Shown here one piece after another: positions 43,694 to 54,331 of a stretch of DNA of 64,000 nucleotides. Each line of letters opens with the position of its first letter. Positions within the stretch are counted from its first letter, which is position 1. The translations under genes and the position numbers were made by a program. Below the pieces are notes generated by a model, which worked only from the letters and a program-made list of their open reading frames with translations, was not told the origin of the DNA and made no database searches. The stretch comes from Polytrichum commune (Eukaryota; Streptophyta; Polytrichopsida; Polytrichales; Polytrichaceae). The DNA is taken from assembly GCA_950295325.1 (NCBI GenBank), contig OX485807.1, forward strand, positions 33,386,440-33,450,439, read 5' to 3'.

Positions 43694-46600
43694 ATGGCTA
43701 AAGCTAACAGAAACGCCATCGACTTGTTCGCAGTGCCAGTGGAGCGCCTTCCAGAGGGCGTCTCGGATACCAATGGGAACGACAACTATGTCCCAAAAGA
43801 AGAATTCATGGCTGAGTGGACGGCCATCCCCACGAAGACCGAGGAAGGGTTGTTTGCATTGCGATTCACTTATGAGCTGCAGACAAGGGCTGACCAACCA
43901 GACCAATGGGTGCAGACAAAGAATTGGGAGATAGAATCCGCAGAGGCACAAGGAGACTTTGTTATTCTGGATATGAAAAATAAAAAAGACCATGTGAACC
44001 TCCTCTTAAACTACCTATTGCACCCATTCTCTTATGCTTATGCATGCAATAATGTCGCATCCGATGCGAAACATTTCAATCTGGATGCTCTCTTCACCAA
44101 ATATGCCCTGAGTCAACACTGGACGGCGAGGAAGTTGACTGCCCTGACCTTGAATGTTTCGAAGTACAACAGTGTTGCCGCGGAGGCAAATAAAAAAAAG
44201 AAAAGTCCGAAAAAACCAGCTGCTTCGGGGGCAGGAGGATCGAGAAGTGCTCCGCGGCCTGTGCCTTCGGGGAGCAGGTTGACAGAAGGGCCCAGCAGAC
44301 AATCCACTCCATCCAAGAGGTCGAGGGACGAGATGGAGAAGTCCGGATTGACGGAAGGCGCTGAGGTTAGTTCTCCTCCAGTGATGCCAACCCCTTTGAA
44401 GAAGGGAGAAAACCCAGACGCTGCCAAAGCGACAAAAATCCTTCGAGACTTCAACAACTACTCCAAGGATTGCTGGCCTATGGGACGCCACTTCACTTTC
44501 AACGTGGATTGTTTCAAGTGCGAGAAATCTCCTAACAAGTGGGTGGTGAGGTCTCGTGAAAGCGGAGGGGTGAAGTGGCAGATTAATAACCTCATGAACA
44601 ACGTGAAGTGGGATAGGCAGACCGTCTGCGTGATGCCCAAGGGTTTTTTGTCACGCCCCACTGAGAAGGATTGGCCAAGAATCCAGAATGGAGAGTTCTG
44701 GATAATCGATGGACAACACAGTCTAGAGGCGTCACAGATCATCCTAAAGGATGATAACTTCCAGCACGAGCTCAAGGCGGACCTGCGCTACTGGAAGGCG
44801 TTTTTGGTTTGGTCTGACGACTGGGACAAGCTCCGCAAAATATCGACATTTTTGAATTCCGGAAACAAGATCAAGGCATTCGAGGCCTCCTGGGCGGCGA
44901 ATATAGTGGCGGCCAGAGACGTGTGGGTCGCGCACGGATGCCCGCCAAAAGAGAGGGAGAACGCCAAGACGCAATCTCCACAGTGGAAGGTGAGTTTACG
45001 AACGAGCGTTCGTAAAGCATATGTTGCATTAAACAATTTCTAAATTTTCCAACTTACGAACGCGCGTTCGTATTTAGTATTGAACACTGACGTCCTCGTA
45101 TGTATGTTGCAGGCGTTCTGTGATGCGATGGTGGACAAATTCTCCTCCATCGACATGAAGTCCACAAGCACCAAATCAGTTCTGGAGCTCAAAGATGAGC
45201 TCCGTCTGATTTGCTGCAACAGAGACACCTGGGAGTTGTGGACCCAGTTCTTCGACGCTCACAGCTCGGGCGATCTGGTGAACCCAGACACAGAAAAGAA
45301 GTACGCTCAAGAGAAGAGCGGAGAGGCTCCGCCTCTACTGCGGGAATTTTTTAGGGCCCTGCAAGGACTGACTGAATCAGAGTTGCAGCGATGTGCGGTT
45401 CACGTTCTTGGGAACACCGTCGGAAGGACCATCCCTTATCCCAAGATATTTTTGAAGAGACCAAAGCACAAGCCCGGCACGTACTCGATCAAAGAGTGGT
45501 GCGACCACAGGAAGCTGAAGACCGCTGCGATGCGGGAGATTAGCGGCCTATTGCCTGAGATGCACCTTTTCCAGGCCGACGAAGATATCAACTGGGCGAA
45601 ATGGAAGGAGTTCAAGGCGCTGTACAATATCAACGGTGCCTCAATGCGCAGCCTGGTGAAGGAGCACGTCGCCGTCCTGAAGCTCAAGGGAAACAAAAGA
45701 GCAAAAAAAACAGAAACGGAACCTGAAGAGCTTCAACGGTACATCTCCTTCTTGGAGAGGAAGAGGAACGCCACCTTCGAGGGCGTGGCAAGATTTTGTG
45801 TGGTGACCACGGGGCTGGAGAGGACCACGTTTTCCAAGTGGGATGGCACCTTCAGCAGGTCCGAGGTCAGGGAGGATCGAAGGGGTTGTCCCTTCGCGGT
45901 CATCGACTTCAGAGGGATACCCGGTGCCTCGCGACAGGGCGCGAAGGGGGAGCCTTTTTACAACCCTTTCATGGCGAGATTCATGGAGCACAAATCTCCG
46001 ACCATGAGGGAGCCGCACGTATGGCTGTGGATTGTGGAGCAGGAGAAGCAATCCGTCGTCATCGATTTGTATGAGAACAAGATCAAGTTCGAGTACAACA
46101 TCTTCCACAGCACATACGTGCCAGCGAAGACGGAGGGAATTGTTGCCGTAAACGAGGCCAGAGGCAATAGGCAGGTGGGAGCGGTGAGCCTCATCTTCTT
46201 GACGTACAATGCGCTTAGGAATGGGCGAGCACCCATAAAGGCGATCAACACATTCAAGAAGATATACAGCATCCCTCACCCACCTCCAAAGGATCTCTTC
46301 CAGGAGACTCTGTACACTGTCTTCCCGGCGCTGGAGCTGAGGATGGAGTTCTACGTCTCCATATTGCAGGGTTTGGCAATGATTGGCGAGACTGTCTACA
46401 ACGTATTTGGAGGCAGCAAATTTATGTACGCGGCCATGGTAAGCCATCTCACACCACTTTTTACGAACGCTCGTTCGTAAACACTGCATGCTCCAAACAA
46501 TTTACCATGGGCAGCCGATACTTATGATTGTTTTGTTAATTGTTTTTTTATTATTTCCTCGCTCAAAGCCTTCATGTTTACGAACGCGCGTTCGTAAATG

Positions 46601-49428
46601 ACTGAATCTTTGCCTTCTTATCTCAGATGCTGGGGCTGTGCGTGAACACATATATTGACGCCGTCGACGAGGAGGATTACAAGTTCCACAGGACAAAAGC
46701 GTCGACGATGGACCTAGCTGACATGTCCGTGCCCAGAACAGACTTCAACATGCCGGCCGAGGAAGGCATGCCGCCCATGGAAACAGACGACGACGAGCCT
46801 GGCCCCTCCGTCAACGTCGATGCCATCCTCCAGGCTTTGGATGTCACTCCTCTCCGGTTGTTGGCCCCATCGGCGGAGCCTTCAGAATACCAAGGGACCC
46901 CGGCTGGATGTACTGGATCCTCGGCGGGTGCCACCCAGGATGTCCTCCCCGCGCTTACCTCAGGCGCGAAGCCCTTCGGCACGCCAGGAGGTTGTTCGAC
47001 GTCAGTGTCCCCCAAGCAAAGGCTGGCGGTCCCGAAAATGGAGACCCTCGATGTCCTCGACCAACGCTCCCGTCCCACGTTGGACCTGTTCCGCAACACG
47101 CGACGGAGGATGAAGAAGACCCCGTACGTGGAGTTGCCCGAGGGGGCGATCATCGAGGTCTCCGACGAGGACGAGGGGGACATTGACATTATGGTCGAGC
47201 TTGGGGTGGAGTTCGACAAGAACAAGAGGGTCAAGGAGGAGGCCCTTTCCGTCGCCGAGCTTAACGCAAAGCTCGAGCAGAAGATGAAGGAAGACATGGC
47301 TGCGGCTGCAGAGGAGAATGCCCGGAAAATGAGAAAAATTGAGGAGGAGCTGAAGTCCTCCAACGAGAAGACGGACGCCATACTGGCGATGCTGACCAGG
47401 CTGCAGAACTTTGCAGTGGCCCCTCAGGCAGCATTCCCATTCCCTGCGGGATACCCCATGCACGGTCCTTTCCCGGGAGGGCATTCCTACCAGCCAGCGC
47501 CCCACCCAACGCCGGTGGGGACTCCTCCACCCCCTACAATGCCCACGGACACCGCCAACATACACGACGCAATCTCGGCGGCTATCCGTGAGGACGAGGA
47601 TTTACGAACGCACGTTCGTGAATCTTCAGGTCCAACAGTCCTCACCCCACCCCCACCAAGGGTAGGACTGCCTTCACAGACGGACACGGCACCTTTCACC
47701 GTCGTCCCCAGTTTACTAGATAGGACAAGGGGCGATGATACTGCGCGACACACTGACTTGGTCATTGTGGAGGACACGCAGGGGAGCCCGAGTGACACCG
47801 CAGGCGTCCAGAGGATGGACGTCGAGGACAGCCCTGCGGAAGACCGACATCCCCCCGCATGCATTGGGGACGTGCACATGGAGACTCTCGACCTGGGTGG
47901 CGAGGAGGACGACATACAGCAGACCCATACGTCTCAGGCGGCGCGTGCTGACGACGTAATGGAGACTGAGGCACCTGCGGCGGCGGATGTGACGAACGCG
48001 CGTTCGTTAATCGCTGAGGAGGGAGCTGCCGCTCAATCCAGCGCCGCTGCCCCTCCCTCCGATGACGAGGTAACTCATCTTTGAGATTACCGCATGCATT
48101 TACGAACGCACGTTCGTAACATCTCTAACCACATGCGTTGTGTTTTTGGCGCGTTGTATACATCGGCATCCGAAACCTCCGATAGCCCATTTTTGCGTGC
48201 TTCCTTAGGTCGACCAGTTTTGTAGGACACGGCATCTTGTTGCCCTAGGAACCTGTACGATAGATTATCATCTGAGACAAACTGTAAATTTTCACGGAAT
48301 TCATATAAATGAAACATTTTTTTGCATCGAATCGCGTCGTCTCGCATTGGTTGTTTTGTGTATGTTCATGCGGGTTCAAATCTGTTGTGCATTTCTGCCT
48401 CGTTCACGAACGGACGCTCGTAAAAGGATGCCACCCCGCGACCATCTCCTTCACGAACGCCCGTTCGTAAATGCACTATAGGGTTCATTCACAAATGAAC
48501 GTTCGTGAATGGTGCGCATGGTCACTGCTGGCCTTTCACGAACGATCGTTCGCAAATGTACCCTTGTTCTCGCCCTTCGTCTTTTTCCATACTGCATCTT
48601 CATGTTTGCTAAATTCTTTATTGGATCATAGCATTAAACTAGTCGAATTGTTAATCACAGGACCCCCCGGAGATAGGTCGCAACCCCTCCACGAGTGGAC
48701 CTCAGACCCGAAACAAGCCGTTCATCGTGTTTGACCTCAACGGGGTGTTGTGTCACACCGAACACATCCCGAGGGTCCCCACGCGTCCCTTCCGTCACCC
48801 CGACGAAAGGGACTATGACGGCAAGCTCGACACCCTAATAAACCGCAAGGCTGTCCGCGCCCGTCCCGGCTTGCGGGACTTCCTTCGCGAGGTTGTCGAG
48901 TTCGCCCACGTCATTGTGTGGAGCTCAATGGTCATGGAGAACACGGAACCCATCGTCGACTTCCTATTCCGTGATCTCCCGAGCCCTTGCCTTGTCCTCG
49001 GGCAAGAGGACTGCGATGAACTACTCGACGAAAAGGGTCTACCGGTTCCCAAGTTCGGCGGCCGAGGCCGAGGGCAACAGTTCCTCAAGGTCCTAAGGTC
49101 CAGACTTTGGCGCGGCGTCCCCCGGCTTCAGGGGACCCCCCACGGGTGGTGGCCTACTCCGGAGAACACCCTCCTGGTCGACGACAGCCCCGCCAAGAGC
49201 GTTTTGAACCCCCCAGGCAACGTCATCTTTCCCGACACGTGGACCGGAGATAGGAAGGACGCATTTTTGGTCGATGCGCTAGCGCCGTACCTTAGAAGGC
49301 TTGTCCTCCACGCCGGTAGCATCCCCTTTTTTGTTAGGTCCAACCCCATCGGCAATGCGGGACTAAGCCCCCGCGATAATGTATACAAGAGCATCATGAG
49401 GCTCGCGAAATTTAATAAACTCATTTGA
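43694..49428 (+). CDS. 1610-aa DGQHR (ParB-like) / coiled-coil / FCP1-like HAD fusion protein
   Basis: Exons 43694-44989, 45113-46438, 46627-48069 and 48661-49428, all GT-AG, phase 0, lengths divisible by three. Exon 1 has a basic patch (KKKKSPKKP, about 168) and, at about 333-400, WIIDGQHSLEASQII and YWKAFLVWSDDWDKL. The former matches the DGQHR signature of DndB/ParB-related proteins, with Ser replacing Arg. Exon 2 (about 433-874) is conserved-looking but unassigned. Exon 3 has an acidic region, a coiled coil (VAELNAKLEQKMKEDM, about 1080-1135) and Pro-rich linkers. Exon 4 is a HAD domain of the FCP1/NIF type: VFDLNGVL, VIVWSS, LLVDDSPAK. The second motif-I Asp is Asn, so phosphatase activity is doubtful. 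I infer a nuclear, element-encoded protein. Palindromes fill its introns. Confidence 0.75.
44990..45112 (+). other. Intron 1 (123 bp) with a palindrome near each end
   Basis: The donor GTGAG is followed within 8 bp by a palindrome (core 44998-45013). A second (45056-45071) lies 41 bp before the acceptor TTGCAG. The copies are self-complementary and complementary to each other. Confidence 0.85.
46439..46626 (+). other. Intron 2 (188 bp) with a palindrome near each end
   Basis: Cores at 46463-46478 (24 bp after the GTAAG donor) and 46580-46595 (31 bp before the TCTCAG acceptor), the same layout as intron 1. Confidence 0.85.
47604..47619 (+). repeat. Palindrome inside exon 3
   Basis: ACGAACGCACGTTCGT, translated in frame as part of DLRTHVRES. 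No splice sites bracket it convincingly, so it seems to be coding. Confidence 0.75.
47992..48007 (+). repeat. Second palindrome inside exon 3
   Basis: ACGAACGCGCGTTCGT, translated as TNARSL near the end of exon 3. Confidence 0.75.
48070..48660 (+). other. Intron 3 (591 bp) with five palindromes, three decayed
   Basis: Cores at 48102 (exact), 48416 (one change), 48453 (exact), about 48491 (CGAACG changed to AATGAAC by transitions) and 48538 (one change). The changes look like CpG decay. Confidence 0.75.
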
Positions 49429-49602
49429 AATATCTTCATGTATGTGCGTGTTATCATTTGGTTCACATATCTAACGCTTCATCCGTTTTTGGATGTCTTT
49501 GTTGTCTGTGTTGTTGTTGTTATTGTTGTTGTTCCCCATAGTTTGCCCCCATATGTGACGCCCCCGTCCTCCACGGCCTTTCCCGTCCCCCCTCGTCCCC
49601 AG

Positions 49603-50510
49603 GCTCCCCTTCCCGCGGCGTGACGTATTCCGTGATCCCCTCACTCTACCACTTCTCGGCGGTGGATGCAGCCTCGGCCGTGGACTACTCCCGGGACGTC
49701 GACGACGGTGTTGTCAACAGCCCGCCCCCCAGGGTTGTCCCTCGGGCGTTCGCCCCGTCGCCCTCCCCCCTCTCCAAGGAGAAGCGGACGCTCGTTCGTT
49801 TGGGGCATGTGTCGCCCTCGAGGGACGACGCCATCGCTCGTCGTGGGCCGAGCCGACGTCTCCACCTGGAAGCAACCCGGTGCGACCCCTCCCCCGTCGT
49901 CCCCGTTCCTCCTCCTGCAAACCCATCCCCGGTCGTTGGCCCTCCTTGCCATGCTTCCCCCACATTACTGAACAGTGCCGCAATTCAACCGGATTCGTAT
50001 GCTCTCCTCGACGCCCCCATCGTCCCCGGGATCGATGTCACCAAATCCAAGGTGCCCTTCTTTGTCCCTAAACCCATATTCACCGTTGCTTTCCTCTTTG
50101 TCTGCGCGTGCCAAGAGCTTTACGAGCGCCCATCCCAAACCGCCCTTCCTCATTTCCCCACTCCGTTCTTATTATTATCTTCCTATGGCGTTTTTTGGCA
50201 GGTGGCTCCCCGCTCGCTTGGTGGCCAACCCTCCTCGACTTCGTCAGTGCCAAGGCACGCCCTCAAGGCCGCATCTTCCGAGTCCGATCGTTCTCTGGCC
50301 CTCCGGAGAAGCGCAAGACGTTCCCTTTCGCAAACGCCCTCGTATTCTACTTATAATACCACCTCGTACAATTCGGGAGCGCGTCCTGAAACATGCAAGA
50401 ACGACACATATTCCTTTCCAGGCAACACACAAGGATACAGTCGTGGGCCTGAGATTTTTAGAGCCATGGAGGCCGCCCAAAAAAAGGACTTAGCCGCAAA
50501 AAAAAAATAG
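49603..50510 (+). CDS. Pro/Ser-rich frame after the HAD gene, possibly an alternative C-terminus
   Basis: A frame runs from an acceptor-like CGTCCCCAG (exon from 49603) to a stop at 50510, with an in-frame GT-AG intron at 50052-50201. It could join a donor at about 49318 in the HAD exon (CACGCCG|GTAGCA, phase 1), replacing the last 36 residues, or be a separate gene. It encodes RGVTYSVIPSLYHFSAVD, then Pro/Arg-rich sequence and a Lys-rich tail (AAQKKDLAAKKK). A degraded half palindrome (GGACGCTCGTTCGT) is at about 49797. No family recognised. Confidence 0.4.
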
Positions 50511-50912
50511 TGGGTCGGACTAGTGTGACTAGAAGCGTACTAGTGGGACGGACTCCCTAAATGGGCTTAGGTGTAGAACATATTTAAGTGCTTACTTTCT
50601 ATGCTATTCCAAGTTACTCAAGACATTGATGGTATTTCCATTATAATTGTATTTCTATCCCAATTAATTCATTCAACTTCCATTCATTCTTCGCATCTTC
50701 CCTTCCATTCATAACGAGTTGTCATTTCATACGCAACTATTTTCATGTATGCCTCACATTTTTTTTCACTTCCATGCCTTTATGTATAATAATAGTAGCA
50801 TACCATTATACATATGGGATTTTTAGTCGTCATTACTGGTCCAATTTTGAAATGTGCATCCTTATATAGTCTCATAATCAACAAAAAGTCTCCAAATACC
50901 GAATATAGTGTT
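50511..50912. other. Right terminal region of the 15.8 kb element
   Basis: AT-rich, no gene. Ends AAAGTCTCCAAATACC then GAATATAGTGTT, the inverse of the left terminus. Confidence 0.75.
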
Positions 50913-50916
50913 CATT

Positions 50917-51572
50917 TCTAGAGGTGGTGAGATCCATTTTCAAGACTCTACAGGAGTGGTGCATTCACATATATTGCATTATGCACCATTGCCTCATGCA
51001 ATTGAGTTTGGTGGTGCAAGGTGATTGCACAGGCCTATGTGGTTAAGGTGATAGAATCATTGCAGCAACGATTTCCTGATTTGAAGCTCTTCAATGCAGC
51101 TAAGCTATTTAGCCCTGTCTGTTTTTCAACAGACTTGACACTTCTTCATCGAAATGCTCGTTTATGGCTTCAGAGTTTCATTGACCACTTCTGCACTAAT
51201 GGAGGGAATCTTTTTGATGAGCGTGGTTTAAAATCAGAGCTTTGAGGTTTTTTGGATACACTTCATATTTCATGTGGTGGTCTTAAAATGCACCAAGCTT
51301 GGATGGTTTATTCTTCCAATTTGGACTATGTTGGAAGATATCCTCATATGACAAAGTTGTGGCAAGCTGTTCTTGTAATTCCTGCTAGTACAGCTTCTTG
51401 TGAGAGAGGATTTTCTACTCAAAATCATATTAAATCTACTTTACGGTGTAGTTTGGTATTAGAGACTTTGGAAGCACAAATGAGAGTTGCAATGGCAAAA
51501 ATCCCCATAGAGGCCATTGACTTTGAACAAGTATGGGTAAAGTGGTGTGCTATGAAAGGCCGCCGCTTGTAG
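50917..51572 (+). pseudogene. hAT transposase, C-terminal third
   Basis: Resumes in frame directly after the CATT duplication (SRGGEIHFQDSTG), continues to about 51018 where a frameshift occurs, then VVKVIESLQQRFPDLKLFNA, a TGA at 51243, and finally the hAT dimerisation domain (VLVIPASTASCERGFSTQ, LETLEAQMRVAM) to 51572. The domain order and the N-terminal half at 33509 show that this is the same gene. The frameshift and stop add to the missing catalytic Asp as signs of decay. Confidence 0.9.
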
Positions 51573-51707
51573 GTTTGATTTGCATTGCAAGTTATGATAT
51601 GTAGTGATTTTTTTGATTTTTAATTGAAATTTTGAAATGATATTATATATTTTTCAAAATTGTACCTATTTTGACCAAAAAAAAATTTTTAAGAGAAATT
51701 TATGAGG

Positions 51708-51790
51708 ACACCCAAAAATTGGAGCAGGGTGTCCTTGGGACACCCAAAATTTGGGACAGGGTGTCCCTTGAAAATTTGGCTAGGGTGTCA
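51708..51790. repeat. hAT subterminal repeats, right end
   Basis: Alternating GGACACCC and GGGTGTCC, mirror of the left end at 29655-29790. Confidence 0.7.
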
Positions 51791-51837
51791 AATTTATGGC
51801 CTGATTGGATGAGTAATAAGCAAAATGTATGTGGACA

Positions 51838-51862
51838 TGTGGATGGATGGATGGATGGATGC
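51838..51862. repeat. (GGAT)n microsatellite
   Basis: About six GGAT units directly at the inner edge of the right duplication arm. Confidence 0.85.
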
Positions 51863-51863
51863 C

Positions 51864-53280
51864 GATTACATGTTGACATCTTCTAGTTTTGCTTTATTCA
51901 TTTGAGACATATTCTATAGATCCCTCTAAAATGATCAGTATTTCTCTTGAAGTCTCCAACTTCTACCGGTTATTTCTCAGACTCAACCGGTTCATCTGCA
52001 ACTAACTGCCGGTTCTTCCCGAGCAGTGCTCTAGACATCTATTCCTCATTAAGTTCACAAGAAAATATCAATAAACATGGTGTACCATTCATCTATCATC
52101 TCTGTTTTATGGGTTCTTTAATCAATTCAATCTAAAGTCATTTTGGGCTACATCTAGAAGACTCGGTCAACTTTAATTTCTAAGTGTGTGGTTCACATCT
52201 GGCAGTGAAAGAAACTTTCTGATTTCACAAGGAGCAACCCAAACTAAAGACTCGGCGCAAATCATCGATGGAGCATGACATTGGCGATGAGTTTGTGCCT
52301 TCCAAAGAGTAAGATCAAGGCTGGCTATGGTGATTGGACTTGACATTATGTGTTGTTCATTGTGCTTCATCATACAGTTAAGGTAAACATCTAATGATTG
52401 TGTGGTAAAGTGAATACCTAATATTCTGATGAAATGTCGATATATCCGAGTTTTAAGTGACGATGGATATGTATCATATGTCACTACACTAAATATGATA
52501 TTTAGTGTCACTTGCTCATTTGGAGTTACTAAATGCTATATCTCTTTACCACAAATGTTAAATTGGTTGTTTGGCCATTATAGAACAATAACAACTCTAC
52601 TTGGAAAAAAACATCAATAGTCAAGATATATAGCAGTGTGTAACTCCAAAGAGTAAGGACACTAAACACCATCTTTAGTGTAGTATTTCCTAGGGGGGTC
52701 GGGTGGTACTTATGTGCACGCCTACACTTACTTAACCCCTAAGGATTTGGGACACATGCAATGGGTTCAATTTTGTTTTGAGTAGTTTTCAAGTGTGTGT
52801 GTGTGTGTAAAGGATTCATATTTTGCTCAACTATTGTTTCTTGTAACATGTATTAAAATGTTCTCCAAGAATTATGTTTTACCTTCATGCTCATAACTAC
52901 TTAACATTATCAAAAACGCCCATGGACCTTTGAATGTTTATTTGATACATAATATATTATATGGAGGAAGTACTAAGTTCATGACATGAAGATTTTCCCC
53001 AATTTCAACTTCTTATGCAACTTACACTATTAGCCAAATAAATCAAAGTTCAAGTGATCCCAACCCTTACCAGGAATATGATGATTTATGACTAGGGAGC
53101 GTGCTATTGCAAGCAATGAGGAAGTAGGAGGCATCTTGCAATCTATGAAGAATGAAGGCAATTATATTGCAACTACTCCTCTTCTAATTATGAAATGCAA
53201 CCAAGGTGGATTTTCTTCCTCCCCACATGAGTGCCTTGATAAGGAATACATCTCACAAGGTGATGCAATCGATAAAGGTA
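51864..53280 (-). repeat. Right arm of the 1.4 kb inverted duplication
   Basis: Reverse complement of 11527-12944. It includes the MITE at 52482-52685, the (GT)n run and the exon-like frame at 53088-53277 (MTRERAIASNEEVGG). Homology ends at GATAAAGGTA, 3 bp past the exon edge of the left copy. Confidence 0.85.
52482..52685. mobile_element. MITE family 3 copy in right duplication arm
   Basis: Ends ACTACACTAAATATGATATT and its inverse-like ACCATCTTTAGTGTAGT, inner GGAGTTACTAAATGCTATAT. It is the counterpart of 12123-12325 and has the cleanest tips of the family here. Confidence 0.65.
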
Positions 53281-53303
53281 ATGGTAGGCTAAGAATAAGG
53301 GTG

Positions 53304-53374
53304 CATGGTCTACCAGAATTTGCGTTAGGCCCACCTCCAATAAGTAGGCTTGACGCAAATTCCGGCAGACCATG
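53304..53374. repeat. Imperfect 22-bp inverted repeat (hairpin)
   Basis: CATGGTCTACCAGAATTTGC and GCAAATTCCGGCAGACCATG pair with two mismatches around a 27-bp loop. It fills the gap between the duplication arm and the CACTA element, possibly a small foldback insertion. Confidence 0.6.
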
Positions 53375-54331
53375 GCAGTGAAACACTCACTACAAGAAAA
53401 CCAGCCCAATGTGACCGGATGTGACTAAGGGCATATGACTATGTAGTCACCTCAGTCATTGGTTTAGTCTAAAATCAGTCCTAAGAGGGTCCAGTCATGG
53501 TCTAGTCATATACGTAGTCATATTTTTGAGGACCTGGGTGCAAACGTCTACGGGAACGGGACATATGTTCTCCTGCCCGGTTCCCAGAGTCATGCTATGA
53601 GTGCTCACTATGTGTAGTCATGCTAATGTGCTCACTATGTGTAGTCATGCTAATGCTAATGCGTTATGTATGTCTTACTGTAGTAAGAGAGTTGGTTTGG
53701 GTGACTACATGACTTCCTGTAGTAAATGAACTGACTAATAGTTGTCATATATTTCAATCAGATGATTTTGAAGTCCTCTAGTCGTTGGCTCCATGGGTGA
53801 GTGTTGTGATATAGAAGTAGGTCTATAATCTTCACTTACATAATAGCTCGTCTATTCAACACTACCATGTCTGCGCGCAAACATGATCACGTGTCATTTT
53901 AGAGGCACCCCATCATAGAAACAAGAACTAAACACACCTTCAAAAATTAGTAAGTAATTGGCTTGGGCGTCCAGAAATCATGATTCCACTTGGAATATCT
54001 TCCCACTTTCTTTTCAGATGCACGACATTGCCGTGTATGCTTAACCAGGCTACAGAATTCCCATGCTCACAACAAAGCCGTTATTGATCACCTTCCCATA
54101 CTTTTTTGAGATGCCAAAGTGTTTGCAAAATAACGTAGTCATGTGGACAGTTTTCTTTACTGGATTCAGTCATGACTGCGATATAACATAGTCACAGACA
54201 CAATTTCCTTTACTTATATTGGTAATGAACCCCCTTTGTCCATACAACTTTAATTTGTTAACTGTGCAATCTCTGTGAGTACTCTTTTGCTGTACCAAAA
54301 TTCTACAGATAGTAGTTGGGCTCCTACAGTC

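Larger units (their letters stand above)
35093..50912. mobile_element. 15.8 kb DNA transposon, novel-looking, two genes plus palindrome arrays
   Basis: 15820 bp with termini AACACTATATTCG and CGAATATAGTGTT (13 bp perfect). Just inside, AGTCTCC/GGAGACT blocks pair as well, extending the imperfect inverted end to about 30 bp. A 4-bp duplication CATT flanks it. Removing the insert and one CATT leaves the hAT codons GAC ATT TCT AGA in frame, which confirms the edges. Contents: a DDE-like transposase (minus strand, 38652-35489), a four-exon DGQHR/HAD gene (plus strand, 43694-49428), a downstream Pro/Ser-rich frame, palindrome arrays, and internal copies of its own terminus near 41.2 and 42.0 kb. 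The 4-bp duplication is compatible with superfamilies such as Sola, but family placement is unverified. Confidence 0.85.
29633..51803 (+). mobile_element. hAT transposon, interrupted by a 15.8 kb insertion
   Basis: Left end CAGGGCATAAAATTGACACC pairs with the right end, which read inversely is CAGGCCATAAATTTGACACC. It is flanked by ATTGGATG at 29625-29632 and 51804-51811, a perfect 8-bp target duplication as expected for hAT. Subterminal GGTGTCC/GGACACC repeats lie within about 170 bp of each end. Without the nested element the hAT would be about 6.3 kb. It encodes one hAT transposase, split, point-mutated and frameshifted, so the copy is dead. Confidence 0.92.

Noticed and set aside
46677-47565. 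234-aa and 187-aa minus-strand ORFs opposite exon 3 of the DGQHR/HAD gene
   Set aside because: Ser/Leu-rich shadows of GC-rich coding sequence. The plus-strand gene has matching splice sites and domains.
11527-53280. A single giant transposon with 1.4 kb inverted ends
   Set aside because: No target duplication, no typical tip, and homology ends at an exon edge. The interior is a stack of independent elements with their own duplications.
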